From Rhabdophis nuchalis (lineage: Eukaryota; Chordata; Lepidosauria; Squamata; Natricidae), in NCBI GenBank assembly GCA_039707465.1, contig CM077646.1:79074715-79138714 (forward strand): 64,000 nucleotides of DNA. The letters are read 5' to 3'. The notes under the pieces are model-generated. The model was not told the DNA's origin. It saw nothing but the letters and a program-made list of their open reading frames with translations, and searched no databases. The first letter of the stretch is position 1. Each line of letters opens with the position of its first letter. Made by a program: the position numbers and the translations under genes. Positions 1 to 11,292 of this stretch are shown in pieces.

Positions 1-580
1 CTATAATTATTTTGAGGAGAAAGCTTTTATTTGCAAATAATCGTTTTGATTAAGATTAATTCACAAGAACAGCTACATAATTATTCCACACTGCCAGATT
101 AACCACACTATAGTTCTGCTTCAGTCAGAAAACTCGTCGGTTCCACTATAGAAACAAATAATATTCCTTTTGTGCCAGTGCTAACAGCATTCAATTAATG
201 AGAAGGGCAATGCCATCTTATTGGGGATGTGAGAGGATTTGGCTATCAGGGTAATTAATATATCTGTTACCAACAGTTTTTAAAAAAAAGCAAAGATTGG
301 CATTCACTATTGCTGCTTGGAATTATGGGAGCAGTAATAATGGCAATTCGGTGACATCACAGAAAAATCTTCCCTGACATGCCACATTTTCCACCATCAC
401 TGTATTATTGTAATGCCATTATAACAAATATGATAGTAGACACTGTTATTGAAAACCTGGCATCTAAGTGTCATGCCACTGGCAGACTTCTTGCTCGATC
501 AGCAAAGTGACGTCCATGGCTTACCACGGTTAATTCCAAGAAAAAGAAAGAATTTTCCTAAAAATCTGGTTCCTATAGGC

Positions 581-904
581 CCGTGATAGCGAATCTATGG
601 CACGCATCCCTGAAGTGGCACATGGAACCATGTCGCCTGTTCTTCCAGGTTTCTGGCATGCAAGTGTACACAACGATCAGCTGGCCTTTGTGCATGCAGA
701 AGGACTGGTCTTCCATTTTCTGGTGCACACCAGCCAGCTGATCAGCGCATGCACATGCACGGCAATAACTGAAAGACTTGCTGGCTGGTGCACATGCATG
801 CAGCGGAAACTGGAAGTTAATTTCCTGGCATGCGCATGCCCCCTGGACAGCTTCTCTTCTGAGTTGCGACCCAGACTCCAGGCCAAAAAGGTTTGCCATC
901 ACTG
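581..904. mobile_element. hAT-type miniature element, copy 1 of a family
   Basis: Non-autonomous DNA transposon of about 324 bp. The left end reads CCGTGATAGCGAATC and the right end GTTTGCCATCACTG, which are imperfect inverted repeats of a terminus (CAGTGATGGCGAACC) shared with the elements at 5711, 31639 and 41049. A perfect 8-bp target duplication, CTATAGGC, flanks it at 573-580 and 905-912; 8-bp duplications are the hallmark of hAT transposases. The interior is rich in CAGCTGATCAGC- and GCATGCACATG-like palindromic pieces and encodes nothing; open frames through it on both strands look like chance. Confidence 0.85.
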
Positions 905-912
905 CTATAGGC

Positions 913-2974
913 ACATAATAACCTAATAAATTTTAGGATTATACATCCTTCAAAACTGATTTGGAAGACTTGCGTTAGATTTTGCATGAGTACTAATTGA
1001 GCAGTCTGATTTCTTCAGGCTTTGTATAAACCTGAAATAAGATGCCTCTATTTTGAGAAGTCAACTTGTTAAAGTTAATGAGGATCTTAAAGCAGCTGCA
1101 TCAAAATCACCTTGACTCACCTATGTTTCTGAAAAAAAAGTTTAAAAAAAGAAAACAAAAGAACAAAACCATTGGTCTGTATTTAAAAAAAAAGCATGCA
1201 GTCATCTAAATTTACAGCCTTACTAAATACATGAGATACCCATTGGTGAAGTTGTTAAATGTAGGGGGGCAGAAACCACAAGACGATGGCTTCACCTGGC
1301 GACTTTGGGCCTGAGTCCCTTAGCCTCAGAGTAGTCAGAGATTTTGGCCTATCTCTGTCCAATCCTCAACAACCTCTCTACTCTCTAATCAAATGTTTTG
1401 ATTACAATAAGAACAACAAAACCTCCATCACCTTCAAGATTAGAAGACTATTTTGGCTACAAAAGATGTAAATGGTTATGGAAGTTAACCCATCTCAATC
1501 ACTACTGGATATCACAATATATAAATATACATTCAGGTATCTAATTTGAACAGATGCATGGGGAAAACGTTTTAAGACACAGAAGTGTCTAGTTGTGATG
1601 AAGTGCCAAATAAACAATGTTATTTAGATAACATCTCTGGCATACACCAGTAAAAATAAAATGACATTGCAGCATTCCTACTACATTCACATAGAAGTAT
1701 GCATGTTTTAAAAAGATATTTAAGCCCAGAACAATCAAGATAATATATGGATTTCATTAACATGGAAAGTTAAGAGATGCCAGCAAGAATATAGGGTTGT
1801 AAAATAACATGTCAGTATAATGAAATTATACTGTTGTAGGTTGAAATTTTCATCTCAGTATTCCTGGAAAATGGGGTTCCTTAATGGAATTCAGTTTGAT
1901 ACAAATTATGGCACCTTCCAATATAAAAATAATTAATTTGGTACTAAGAACATCTGCTTTGTTTTTACGCACTTTTAGGCGAACAAACAAATCTTTAGGT
2001 AGTTCAATTATGTTTTCCTGCTTCAAAGGTGGTGGTGGGGGAGAGGTTTGGTTTATTTTCTAAGTTGTACCAAACTTTGATTTATTAATATTTCTGCTTT
2101 TGTTTCATAACAGCACCAGATCAGTTTTCTTAGATTCTTTGTCATGGTGATTCAGTCATGCTTTCTTGTTGTCATGGCTGCAGTATTCTATCGGAAGCCA
2201 CAGAGTCTGCAAGCAACTTTGCTTTCTTATTCATTACTTGAGTGCATAAACTAAGATTAAAAGAAGCAGCAGTCTATTTTCAGTTCCTCGTTGTTCTAAT
2301 ACCAAATTCCAAATTCACACTTTCTGAGCATTCAAGAGAAAGAAAAAAAAAGAAGTATCAAATAAAAAACACTGCCTTGATACTTCATTGACCAGATAAA
2401 TCGAACTGATCCTAACGGATGCAAAGTTCACCAAGCTTTTAATTGCCTACCAGAAGATATTCCTGGAATGGCAAACACTGATTTTCAAATAAAATGCTCT
2501 CTTCTGGACAGCTGAAAGAGAGACTTGCTTTTGGAACAAGCTGCATTCCTTATCGTTGTTCTGTTGGTGGCTGGCACCCAATCAAAATGTTTGGTTTCTG
2601 AGTTCATGGAAAAACAGATGCCCATATGACATCCAAAGAACCTATCACAGGCATGCTGTTTGGTTAGCCTGATAAGCTGGGAGAAGAAGCAAAGCAGTCT
2701 TGCTCTCTCATAAATGACAAGTGCAAACCTGAATGGTAAGAACAACAATCCATTTTAGAACCACTGGACTACATTTTTAAGATATCATGATAAAGTATTC
2801 CATAGGGAAATGGAAATACTATGACCTTTCAAATATGAATAATAGTGGGATGATTAACTTCACAAGAAGTTCCAACTATGGATTTCCTGATCTCTGAAGC
2901 ATTGTTTTCAACAGGATGACATCCAATTGCATCTGTTGATTATCGGAGCAATGTCAACAGGTGCATGTCCCTTT
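913..2974. other. Intergenic, no gene seen
   Basis: AT-rich sequence with short A-runs. Only short chance open frames occur. No splice-bounded exon, RNA gene or clear transposon terminus could be supported. Confidence 0.6.
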
Positions 2975-3050
2975 CTCTAATAATAATAATAATCTTTATT
3001 GTCATTGTACTAAAATTACAATGAAATTGGTTATGAGCATCCTGTGCTTT
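2975..3050 (-). repeat. (AAT)n-tailed retroelement 3' end fragment
   Basis: A short (TAA)n run is followed by CTTTATTGTCATTGTACTAA and an imperfect inverted companion (ACAATGAAATTG). The same tail motif recurs at 25826-25880. This looks like the 3' end of a retroelement on the minus strand; the family was not identified. Confidence 0.5.
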
Positions 3051-5359
3051 TCTAGAGAAAGTGGATACTGCAGAAGTTAAGCTTCTCCAACTAGGATTCA
3101 ACAATAAATTACTGACCATAGTTTCATCCATAGCTCAACTTTTCAGCTTTTCTTGGCAAAAGATTATCAGGCATTAATTGGCTAGGTTAGAATCTTTACG
3201 GGAGACGAGAATTAAACCAGTGCATAAATGTGTGGGACTTGTATATGTCCTCAAGAGTTTAAATTTAAGTCTCTTTCCCACCACTCTGAATTAATAGATA
3301 TTTAGCACAAGGCTTTATGATCTTGAAGCCAAGCCATTGTTATAAGTTTATACAATGGCCATCACTGGTCTGACAGCTGCTTGTTTCCATCTTCTCTGCA
3401 GAAGGTGAAGAAAACATCTTGATCTGGAAGAAAGAGATATTTTTAAAGAAACCCAGTGTTATAGTGATCTAAATTTTCCATAGAAAATTACAATCATTTC
3501 AACTTTGGTTATAATCTAGTGCAGCCTTCCTCAGTCTGGTACCCTCCAGATTACAATTCAAAGAATTCTGTCTTCAAATTATGTATCTTTTGGCCACAAT
3601 GGTTTGAAATTCTGAGATTTTTATTCCAAACATATCAGGAAAGTGCCAGATTTTGGAAACCAGCCCTAACTTAATTTCTGTTTGACAAGGGATTCTAAAC
3701 CAGAGCTGTTTGTGCCATTAAACACTGGGCTACTGCCAGAAGGCCCATTGCTTCACCAATCTTCAGTGTTGTGGTAGAACAAATCAAAAGATCATCTATC
3801 TCATTTCAGAAATTGTCTAAATTAATCTGCTATAACTAAGAGCCTTGGCCTACTGAGAAATAGCATTTTTATCACTTTGAGATACATCGTTGGCTTCTAC
3901 AGTTTCATGAAGTCTACCTCTTCAGTCTTCTTATGGATATTTATTTTATCTGGAAATATACTTTCAGCCTTCTCTATATTAAGCATGATTATGTGCATAT
4001 TGCATTGCATCCAAGGAAATCTTTGGAGGATTACATAGTCATTAGGAACAAAATAAAAGGCAGTCTTATGAAAGATTGAAAATGATTTTTCCAATATTTT
4101 AAAATAGGGACCATATTTTTCAGGGATTGTGAGCAAAATATGGGTTATGTTGCAGAAGACAGAGATGGGCCTCCAGTTCTCTATTTTTAAATCAGAGAAG
4201 CCACCCACTGACTTCCAACAGTGTCTCCCTAAGGAACACCATTGCTTCCAGCCTGTGAGCAAGAAATATATTTCCTATCTCTTTAATTTTCTTTTTAATA
4301 AGCTAAGGTAAGTGTGGTTGGTAGATTCCTCTGCAGCTGTAAAAGGAGGTCATTCCTTCTGTTGCCAAAACACAAATGCCTTGCTAGAAAGAGCAATAGA
4401 AACATGATCCATTTTTCCTCATTTTTCCTATTCCCTGGATAGAACAGGATCTCTACGAAGCCGGAATGGAAATTGGGGGCTTTCATCCCCAATCTGACAT
4501 GAAAGAATTTGCTTGTTCTGAGAGTGGTGATCTGAATGCATGATCAGACCATGTGTGAATGGCTGAGTGCCACAGAACACTAATCAATTCTGACGTCATA
4601 AGTTTCAGCAACAGGGTCCTCTGTAAACGATACCACAGCCGCCTTTTAAAACTTCCACAACATTCTGGAATTCCAAATAAGTGTTGCTACTTAGGTGGCT
4701 TGGTAGAATCCAAAGATGTTTTTGTTAATGAGGATCTTTTTGAGATGCCCCCAGAGGCCCTCAAATAAAGGGATCGGGCCACCAAACTTTTTTCCCCCTT
4801 CCCAGGTATGCATGCTAAATTGCTTCTTGTCAGTTAATGAGTTGCATTTCCCACGCTTTGGCAACTCAAAGATCACAGTGATCTCAATCGGACTCCTTTT
4901 CGTCAGGCCTGCTCTAATTAGAATTCTTCTTAACAGGACAATGTGCTGCTTTTCCCTAACAACTGTTTTATCTCACTCTTATCATTGCCATTAATCTGTG
5001 TTTTCCTTCATCTCCAATGTGGTGGCATCTAATAATGTGGAGCTGGAATGGAAAAAGGCATGGGACAATTATTATTTGTTGGTTTATGCCCTGTGGAACT
5101 GTGTCTTTCCTATATCAGCTTCACCCTGAAAGTGAAATATTGATTCACAAGTAAACTCTGAGTTGATGAGACTTGAGTCCTTAGTACAGCATTGTTTATG
5201 GGGAGATATATGATTATCAAGGCTGTTAAAAAATCTGGTTCTCCCACAGAGGCTCTTTCAGATTGTTGGATTAAAACCTCTGTTTTTCCTATCTGACAAA
5301 GGCTTGGGATATGATAAACAGCAACCAAACACAACTAGAGGCATTGGACTGTGGAGGCT
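3051..5359. other. Intergenic, no gene seen
   Basis: Unique-looking AT-rich DNA. A possible decayed hAT-like fragment begins near 3521 (CAGCCTTCCTCAGTCTGG), but no second terminus or target duplication was found. Short open frames here have no recognisable product. Confidence 0.55.
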
Positions 5360-5565
5360 ATTTGAAAATGACAATGCTTGGCTAGAAACCAGGAGACTGT
5401 GAATTCTAGTTCTATCTTACGAAGAAAGCCAGCTGGGTGACCTTGGTCCAAGTACTCTCTCTCTCAGCCTAAGGAGAGAGACAAGGGCAAACCACTTCTG
5501 AAATCTTGCCAAGAAAACTGCATGGATTCATTCAGACAGTCCTCAAGGGTCAGCTTGACTTGAAG
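5360..5565 (+). mobile_element. tRNA-derived SINE, probably Sauria type, fragment
   Basis: Contains the blocks GAAACCAGGAGACTGTGAAT and CCAGCTGGGTGACCTTGG, seen also in the fuller copy at 25936-26200. Here it continues into GGGCAAACCACTTCTGAAAT and CTTGCCAAGAAAACTGCATG, which resembles the Bov-B-related 3' tail known for Sauria SINEs. The 5' tRNA-like head is missing or decayed. The family name is from recognition only. Confidence 0.65.
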
Positions 5566-5710
5566 TACCCCTCAGCCACAAAAAGGACTTGAGTGGGGGA
5601 TTCCTGTAGGCTAAAGACAGACATTGGCAGAGAAAAAAAGACAGCAACATCATATGGCAAACAATTTTCTCTATGCTGTGAAGAAACCTGCAGAAATGCA
5701 ACCGCTAGGC

Positions 5711-6192
5711 CAGTGATGGCGAACCTTTTTCGCCTCGGGTGCCTAAAGCACACACGCTCGCGCTATTGTGCGCGCTCATGTGCCCACCCCATAATTTAAT
5801 GCCTCCCATGCCGTGCGCCCTGAGCGTGCATGCTTGACACCCCCTGCTTCCCCGTGCATGTGCGCACAGCTTTTTTGGAGCCTGGGGAGGAAAAAAATGG
5901 CCTCCCCCTCACACCCGGAGGCTGACTTCCGGTGGGCCTGATAGGTCCATTTGTTGCCCTCCCAAGGCTCCAGAGGCTTTCTAGAAACCTGGGAGGGGGC
6001 CCAACCGGAAGTTCAGGAATGGACTTCCAGGTTGCCCATTGGGCCATTTTCTCCCTCTGAAGGCTTCAGGAGGGCAAAAGATGGCCGAAAATCAAGGGCA
6101 AAAATCAGCTGGCCAGCATGGTCATGTGCACTGGAGCTGACAGGGCAATGCCTCACGTGCCCTCAGAAATGGCTTTGCGTTCACCATCATGG
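5711..6192. mobile_element. hAT-type miniature element, copy 2
   Basis: Starts CAGTGATGGCGAACCTTTTT and ends TTCACCATCATGG, a diverged inverted copy of the terminus. Flanked by CGCTAGGC (5703-5710) and CACTAGGC (6193-6200), an 8-bp duplication with one mismatch. The GC-rich interior of about 450 bp has no coding potential. It belongs to the same family as the elements at 581, 31639 and 41049. Confidence 0.82.
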
Positions 6193-6212
6193 CACTAGGC
6201 ATTGAGATAGAC

Positions 6213-6459
6213 CAGGAGTCAGCAACCTTAAACACTCAAAGAGCCACAAAGGTCCTAACCAGAATCCCACCATTCAATTCTGGAGCTGACTGGAAGTCCG
6301 GTTCCCCCACCATAGAGTCTTTTCCCTCTATCTGTCCTAACCTAAAGCCCTATCAATTGTGGAGCTGACCAGTGACAGGGAGCTGCAGCAGAGGGATGAA
6401 AGAGCCACATGCAGCTCCCTGAGATAGATGCTGACCCCTGAGCCACATGCTGACCCCTG
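6213..6459. mobile_element. Second hAT-type miniature element next to the previous one
   Basis: A 247-bp element beginning CAGGAGTCAGCAACCTT and ending TTGCTGACCCCTG-like (ATGCTGACCCCTG), flanked by a perfect 8-bp duplication AGATAGAC at 6205-6212 and 6460-6467. The right end contains a short internal duplication, so ATGCTGACCCCTGAG occurs twice (about 6428 and 6448). It belongs to a different hAT family from the neighbour, whose target duplication ends only 4 bp away. Confidence 0.8.
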
Positions 6460-6467
6460 AGATAGAC

Positions 6468-7930
6468 AGATGAACATCTTCGCCTTAATGTTGCCTTTTC
6501 TCAGAAAGCCTACCACTTATCAATGAAGAAAACAATGAAGAAAAACAAGGAGGGGTCCCTTTCACAGGCACACACAAAGTTTTGGTTTTACACTCAAGAA
6601 TACAATGGCAGATGCTTTAGCAAGATGCTGTTCTTGTCTGTGATACAGTCCCCATGTTATTGACATAGAAATGCCTTTGTGTGGTACTTATGTGGCTGCT
6701 GCCACACCTGTGCCCTTATGAGTGATTGGTGAGGATGTGCTAACTATTATGTTTCATTCTTATGTTTTACGGTTCTAAGCAAGATCATGATACTGTAATA
6801 GCTCTGTATATAATAAGCAGGAATTAGTACGATGGCATTTGGCAGCTATCAAATATCATTTTTTTCTAAAAATAGCATGTTTTGCATTACCTATAACTTG
6901 TCAACAGCTTTGTCTAATAAAATTTAGACAGTAATGTTATCTAGTGCTAACTCAGTTTTGTGGTGAAGATACAGATGAATTATTCAGATTCCATGGCTTC
7001 CAGTTTAGAATGCCATTGAGCATAATACCGTTACTCAGCTAACACTGCCAGCTAACAGCAGCCTGAACATAACACATATGTCTGTTTCACAGCATTAAGC
7101 TAGGAAGTTGCTTGAACAAGTCCTACTGGTCAAGTGTATAATGCAATGCAATAGGCCGGATCGTTCATTAAAAAGAAAAAAAAAGTTCCTTGAGTCAAGG
7201 TCACCTCTGGTTGATTTCATAAACACGTCTGTGTAATTATTTTGTTGCTTCCCTATTCAAGTATGTTTTCTACCTCATTTAAGTTAGTTTTTTATTTCCC
7301 AATCTTCTCTAAAACCCTGGGATTTGTCATTGGCCTCTTTTTTATTAAAGTTTATTATAATATAAAGATACAAAACAAAACAAAGCTAAGCTTTAGAAAT
7401 CTATGAAAAGGAAAAAGAGAAGTGCAAAGGAGAAAGGAAAAAAGTGACTTTTTTGGTGCAATAGAATACAAAAAAACAAAACAAATTATAACCTCAACCT
7501 TTTGCTTTGCATTTCTCAATATTTCAAGCCATTTCTAAAACAACAAAATCATTTGCATCATCAAAACCTAAAATCAAAGTTTATTTTTTGTCAGTTTTGA
7601 GCAAAAGGTTCAGGAGTAATTTCCAAGCAGAAATAAAACTAAATAAATTCTTATTTTTAACCGGTCAGTTTTGCTTTTTCTTCCAATTCCACTACCTTTA
7701 CCACCCATACTTCCATTGTGGGGATTAATGTATCTTTTCATCTTTATGCATGTAAGATTCTCATCGCTGTCAGCATATATAGTGACAAATGTTCCAAATT
7801 TTCTTTCAAGCTCTTTCTCCTTCAAACCTAGGATCTTCCAGTAGCCTCCTATCTAACTATTAAATCTGATCCTGCTTAGTTTTTCTAGATCAGTGAAAGT
7901 TGAAGATGCTGCCTTCTAGCTTGACAATCA
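6468..7930. other. Intergenic; possible decayed LINE 3' end at 7330-7860
   Basis: No gene seen. From about 7330 the plus strand reads T-rich then TTATTAAAGTTTATTATAAT, followed by long A/C-rich low-complexity sequence. It looks like the reverse complement of an L1-type 3' untranslated region, but no coding part was found, so the assignment is weak. Confidence 0.35.
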
Positions 7931-8107
7931 CATTAGGCCAGCGTTTCTCAAATAGTGGGGCGCGCCCCCCTGGGGGGGCGCGAGGCTCTGTAAAGGGGGG
8001 CGCATTTGACCTCGGCAAATCGGCTCTGCCGATTCCCTTTCTCCCTCCTCCTCCCTCCCTCCACAGCCGGCATGCTGGCCACTCGTCGTCTTCCAGGGAT
8101 TGCCGTT

Positions 8108-8110
<3 letters not shown>

Positions 8111-8155
<45 letters not shown>
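8111..8155. repeat. (CA)n microsatellite
   Basis: A pure run of about 22 CA units inside the hAT element at 7939-8810. Confidence 0.97.
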
Positions 8156-8158
<3 letters not shown>

Positions 8159-8279
8159 GGCTTCTCAGCTCCTGGAAGGAGCGGAGCGAGCGAACGAGCG
8201 ATCAAGCACGGGTTGCCGGGGCAGGCTAAGGCGGGTGAGCCGGGCTGAGGAGACTCCGCAGGGAGTGGGGGCGGGGCGG

Positions 8280-8636
8280 GGACGACGACACACAGACAGA
8301 GAGAGGCACAGACACAGAGAGAGACAGGGAGGGAGGGAGGAATCAGAGAGTGACAGACACACACAGAGAGACAGAGAGAGACAGGGAGAGAAAGAGAGAG
8401 ACACAGGAAGTGCGTGAATGCAAGACACACACACACACACACAGAGTGATAGATGGGCAGACGAAGGAGAGACAGACAGAGATAGAGAGAAAGAAAAAGA
8501 AAGAAAGAAAAAAGTGGGAGAGAGAAAGAAAGAAAGACAGAGAGAGAGAGAAAGAGAGAGACAGAAAGGAAAGAGAAAAAAGAGAGAGAAAGAAAAAAGA
8601 GAAAAAGAGAGAGAGAGAAAGAGAAAGAGAAAGAAA
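8280..8636. repeat. (GA)/(GACA)/(GAAA) purine-rich array
   Basis: About 360 bp in which nearly every base on the plus strand is purine apart from interspersed CA steps. It grades from GACAGAGAG through CACACA to AAAGAAAG. It lies within the hAT element and has potential for triplex or slipped-strand structures. Confidence 0.93.
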
Positions 8637-8904
8637 TTTCTTTCTTTTTTATTCTCTTATACTTAATAAGGATACAGTGTTATGCAGAGGTGTACTTATA
8701 ACAATTTTATAGACAAATGATACTATTTACAGTCGCGGAGGGGGGGGGGTGGCGCGAAATGTTTTCTTCTTCCTAGGGGGGGCCTGACAGAAAATAATTG
8801 AGAAACACTGCATTAGGCTAAGTCATAAAGAAGCTGACTGCATTAATTAGGGCAAGAGTTTATGTTTTTCATTATTTAACTTTAGAAAGTTGTACAAACA
8901 ATTA

Positions 8905-9150
8905 TGAACAATTACAGTGTCATAGTGGTTAGAGTGCAGTACTGCAGGCTACTGCTGCTGATCACTGGCTGCCTGCAATTTGCCAGATTGAATCACACCA
9001 GGCTCAAGGTTGACTCAGCCTTCCATCCTTCCGAGGCTGGTAAAATTAGGACCCAGATTGTTGGGTACAATAAACTGACTCTGTAAGTCACTTAGAGAGG
9101 GCTGTCAAGCACTATGAAGTGGTATATAATTCTTAAGTGCTAGTGCTATG
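8905..9150 (+). mobile_element. tRNA-derived SINE, full-length-like
   Basis: The tRNA-like head TAGTGGTTAGAGTGCAGTAC (A box region) is followed by a B-box-like AGATTGAATCACACC, then a body with CAAGGTTGACTCAGCCTTCC and a 3' end TGAAGTGGTATATAATTC. Minus-strand copies lie at 33970-34155 and 40094-40330. It would be transcribed by RNA polymerase III from internal boxes; it encodes no protein. Confidence 0.75.
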
Positions 9151-10075
9151 ACACTGTTGCTGAGGTTTCATTGACTTACCGTGGTGGCCAATGCTAAAGA
9201 AGCATATATAACATGAGTTTAAATTGGCTTAACTTTCATGGAAATGCCTACCATGTTGCCCACTACATATAAACTTCAGTCCCGGAGGTCTAGAAGCAAG
9301 TTCAGCAACAGCCAAATGTTTTCTCTCTGCAAATTAGGCGAAAAGGAAGATTTGGCATATAGGGGCAGGATGTGTTTGTGTGTTTTATTCCTAAGGTCTT
9401 ATACAGGCAAGTTACAAACCTAGATTCTGATCAGTCATCTTGCTTATGAATATATCTCCTTATTTCTATATAAATGTACACATTGTCCACTACAAATGTG
9501 CCAACAGAACTGAGAGTAGGCCTAAGCAGGATTGTGCATACTAAAAATCCTAGCCTCTTTCAGCAATGAGCAGTGCTGATAGTGATAGTATTGTTGTTTT
9601 TAGTTCCTACATACACTGAGTAAGGACTTGTCCTGTTCATGTTCTTCACACACACCCTACAGTGAAAGCCCATACAGAGCAATAATAACAACGAGAGACT
9701 GTCTCCTACTAACACAATTCATTTGTCCTCATACATCATGTGGGAATACAAAGTGATGATTAAAAAGCAAGTCCATAAGAAAAGAGTTTCCTTCTTTGGG
9801 GTATTGATGAAAACGGCTGATGCTATTTAATTTCCTTCTCCTGATTGTCTAATAAGATAGACAAACTACATTTTCCTCTTGCAGAAAATAGTCCCAATTC
9901 TACAAACCCGACCACAAACCAATTTCCCAACTAATTTTGCAGCAGCTTTCGTTGGAGCTGACATTTGCTCCAAGTGAGGTATGAGTTGCTGGACAATTGT
10001 AAGCACTTACTCTGAACTACAAGAGGCCTTATATGTAATGGGTCAAAGACAGAGCTGTCAACTGAATGGGTGTCA
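9151..10075. other. Intergenic, no gene seen
   Basis: Unique-looking sequence between a SINE and the 3' end of a CR1 element; no features supported. Confidence 0.6.
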
Positions 10076-11292
10076 TTTACAATACAATAGCAGAGTTGGA
10101 AGGGACCTTGTAAGTCTTCTAGTCCAACCCCCTGCATAGGCAGGAAGCTTATACCATTTCAGACAAATGGCTAGCCAACATCTTCTTAAAGACTTCCAGA
10201 ATTGGGGCATTCACAACTTCTGGAAGCAAGCTGTTCCACTGGTTAATTGTTCTAACTGTCAGGAAATTTCTCCTTAGTTCTAACTTGCTTCTCTCCTTGA
10301 CTAGTTTCCACCCATTGCTTCTTGTCCTGCCCCCAGGTGCCTTGGAGAATAGTTTGACTCCCTCTTCTTTGTGGCACCCTCTGAGATATTGGAACACTGC
10401 TATCATGTCTCCCCTGGTCCTTCTCTTCATCAAACTAGACATACCCAGCTCCTGCAACTGTTCTTCATATGTTTTAGTCTCCAGTCCCCTAATCATCTTG
10501 GTTGCTCTTCTCTGCACTCTTTCCAGAGTCTCCATGTCTTGTGGTGACCAAAACTGAATGCAGTATTCCAGGTGTGGCCTTACCAAGGCATTATAAAGTG
10601 GTATTAACACTTCACGTGATCTTGATTCTATCCCTCTGTTTATGCAGCCTAGAACTGTGTTGGCTTTTTTGGCAGCTGCTGCACCCTGCTGGCTCATATT
10701 TAAATGGTTGTCCACTAGGATTCCAAGATCCCTCTCACAGTTGCTACTATTGAGCAAGTTACCACCTATACTGTACCTGTGCATTTTGTTTTTCTTGCCT
10801 AAATGTAGAACCTTACTTTTTTCACAATTGAATTTCATTTTGTTAGATAGTGCCCAATGTTCAGGTTTGTCAAGATCCTTCTGTATCTTAAGCCTATCTT
10901 CTGGAGTGTTGGCTATTCCTGCCAGCTTGGTGTCATCTGCAAATTTGATGAGTTCCCCATTAATCCCCTCATCCAAATCATTGATGAAGATGTTGAAGAG
11001 TACTGGGCCTAAAACAGAGCCTTGGGGTACTCCACTGCATACTTCCCTCCATGTAGATGCCATTCCATTGAGGACTACACATTGAGTGCAGTTGGTCAGC
11101 CAGTTGCGAATCCATCTGATGGTGATGCTGTCTAACCCACATTTTTCTACTTTATCTAATAGTAGGTTATGGTCTACCTTGTCAAATGCCTTACTGAACT
11201 CCAAGTAAATTATATCGACAGCATTCCTCTGGTCCACTAATTTTGTCACTTTGTCCAAGAATGCAATTAGATTAGTCTGGCATGATCTGACA
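10076..11292 (-). mobile_element. CR1-type LINE, 5'-truncated
   Basis: The minus-strand element ends in the typical CR1 3' region (plus strand AGAGTTGGAAGGGACCTTGT just inside 10090). It covers the C-terminal part of the ORF2 reverse transcriptase and lacks the endonuclease, as expected of 5'-truncated LINE insertions. The 5' break is near 11292. A related fragment lies at 31268-32414. Confidence 0.88.
10149..11258 (-). CDS. CR1 reverse transcriptase, C-terminal ORF (369 aa, truncated)
   Basis: An open frame of 369 residues from the ORF2 polyprotein of a CR1 LINE, which normally copies CR1 RNA at the target site. Visible reverse-transcriptase features: FSKAFDKVDHNLL near residues 22-34, GVPQGSVLGPVLFNIFINDL near 78-97, and the catalytic FADD box (IKFADDTKL) near 106-114. 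A thumb and C-terminal region with LVRPHLEYCIQFW and RRATKMIRGLE follows, ending at the natural stop just before the 3' UTR. The endonuclease and N-terminal part are absent, so the first Met is internal and the protein cannot support retrotransposition. The lack of stops over 369 codons suggests a fairly recent insertion. Confidence 0.85.
   Translation of the reverse strand: MDKVTKLVDQRNAVDIIYLEFSKAFDKVDHNLLLDKVEKCGLDSITIRWIRNWLTNCTQCVVLNGMASTWREVCSGVPQGSVLGPVLFNIFINDLDEGINGELIKFADDTKLAGIANTPEDRLKIQKDLDKPEHWALSNKMKFNCEKSKVLHLGKKNKMHRYSIGGNLLNSSNCERDLGILVDNHLNMSQQGAAAAKKANTVLGCINRGIESRSREVLIPLYNALVRPHLEYCIQFWSPQDMETLERVQRRATKMIRGLETKTYEEQLQELGMSSLMKRRTRGDMIAVFQYLRGCHKEEGVKLFSKAPGGRTRSNGWKLVKERSKLELRRNFLTVRTINQWNSLLPEVVNAPILEVFKKMLASHLSEMV

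Larger units (their letters stand above)
7939..8810. mobile_element. hAT-type element with internal microsatellite expansion
   Basis: Ends are CAGCGTTTCTCAAATAG on the left and TTGAGAAACACTG on the right. Both sides carry the perfect 8-bp duplication CATTAGGC (7931-7938 and 8811-8818). The left interior is a GC-rich palindrome (GGGGCGCGCCCCCC); most of the middle has been taken over by (CA)n and (GA)n arrays. No transposase remains. Cys-Val and His-Thr repeat frames here are products of the simple repeats. Confidence 0.87.

Noticed and set aside
573..926. 109- and 113-codon frames on opposite strands
   Set aside because: Both fall on a bounded hAT miniature element with a perfect 8-bp duplication; the sequence has no domain.
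3897..4311. 121-codon frame (minus) and overlapping plus-strand frame
   Set aside because: No domain, no splice context, no recognisable homologue; AT-rich chance frames.
7890..8712. Cys-Val, His-Thr and Arg-Glu repeat proteins on both strands
   Set aside because: Translations of (CA)n and (GA)n arrays inside a hAT element.
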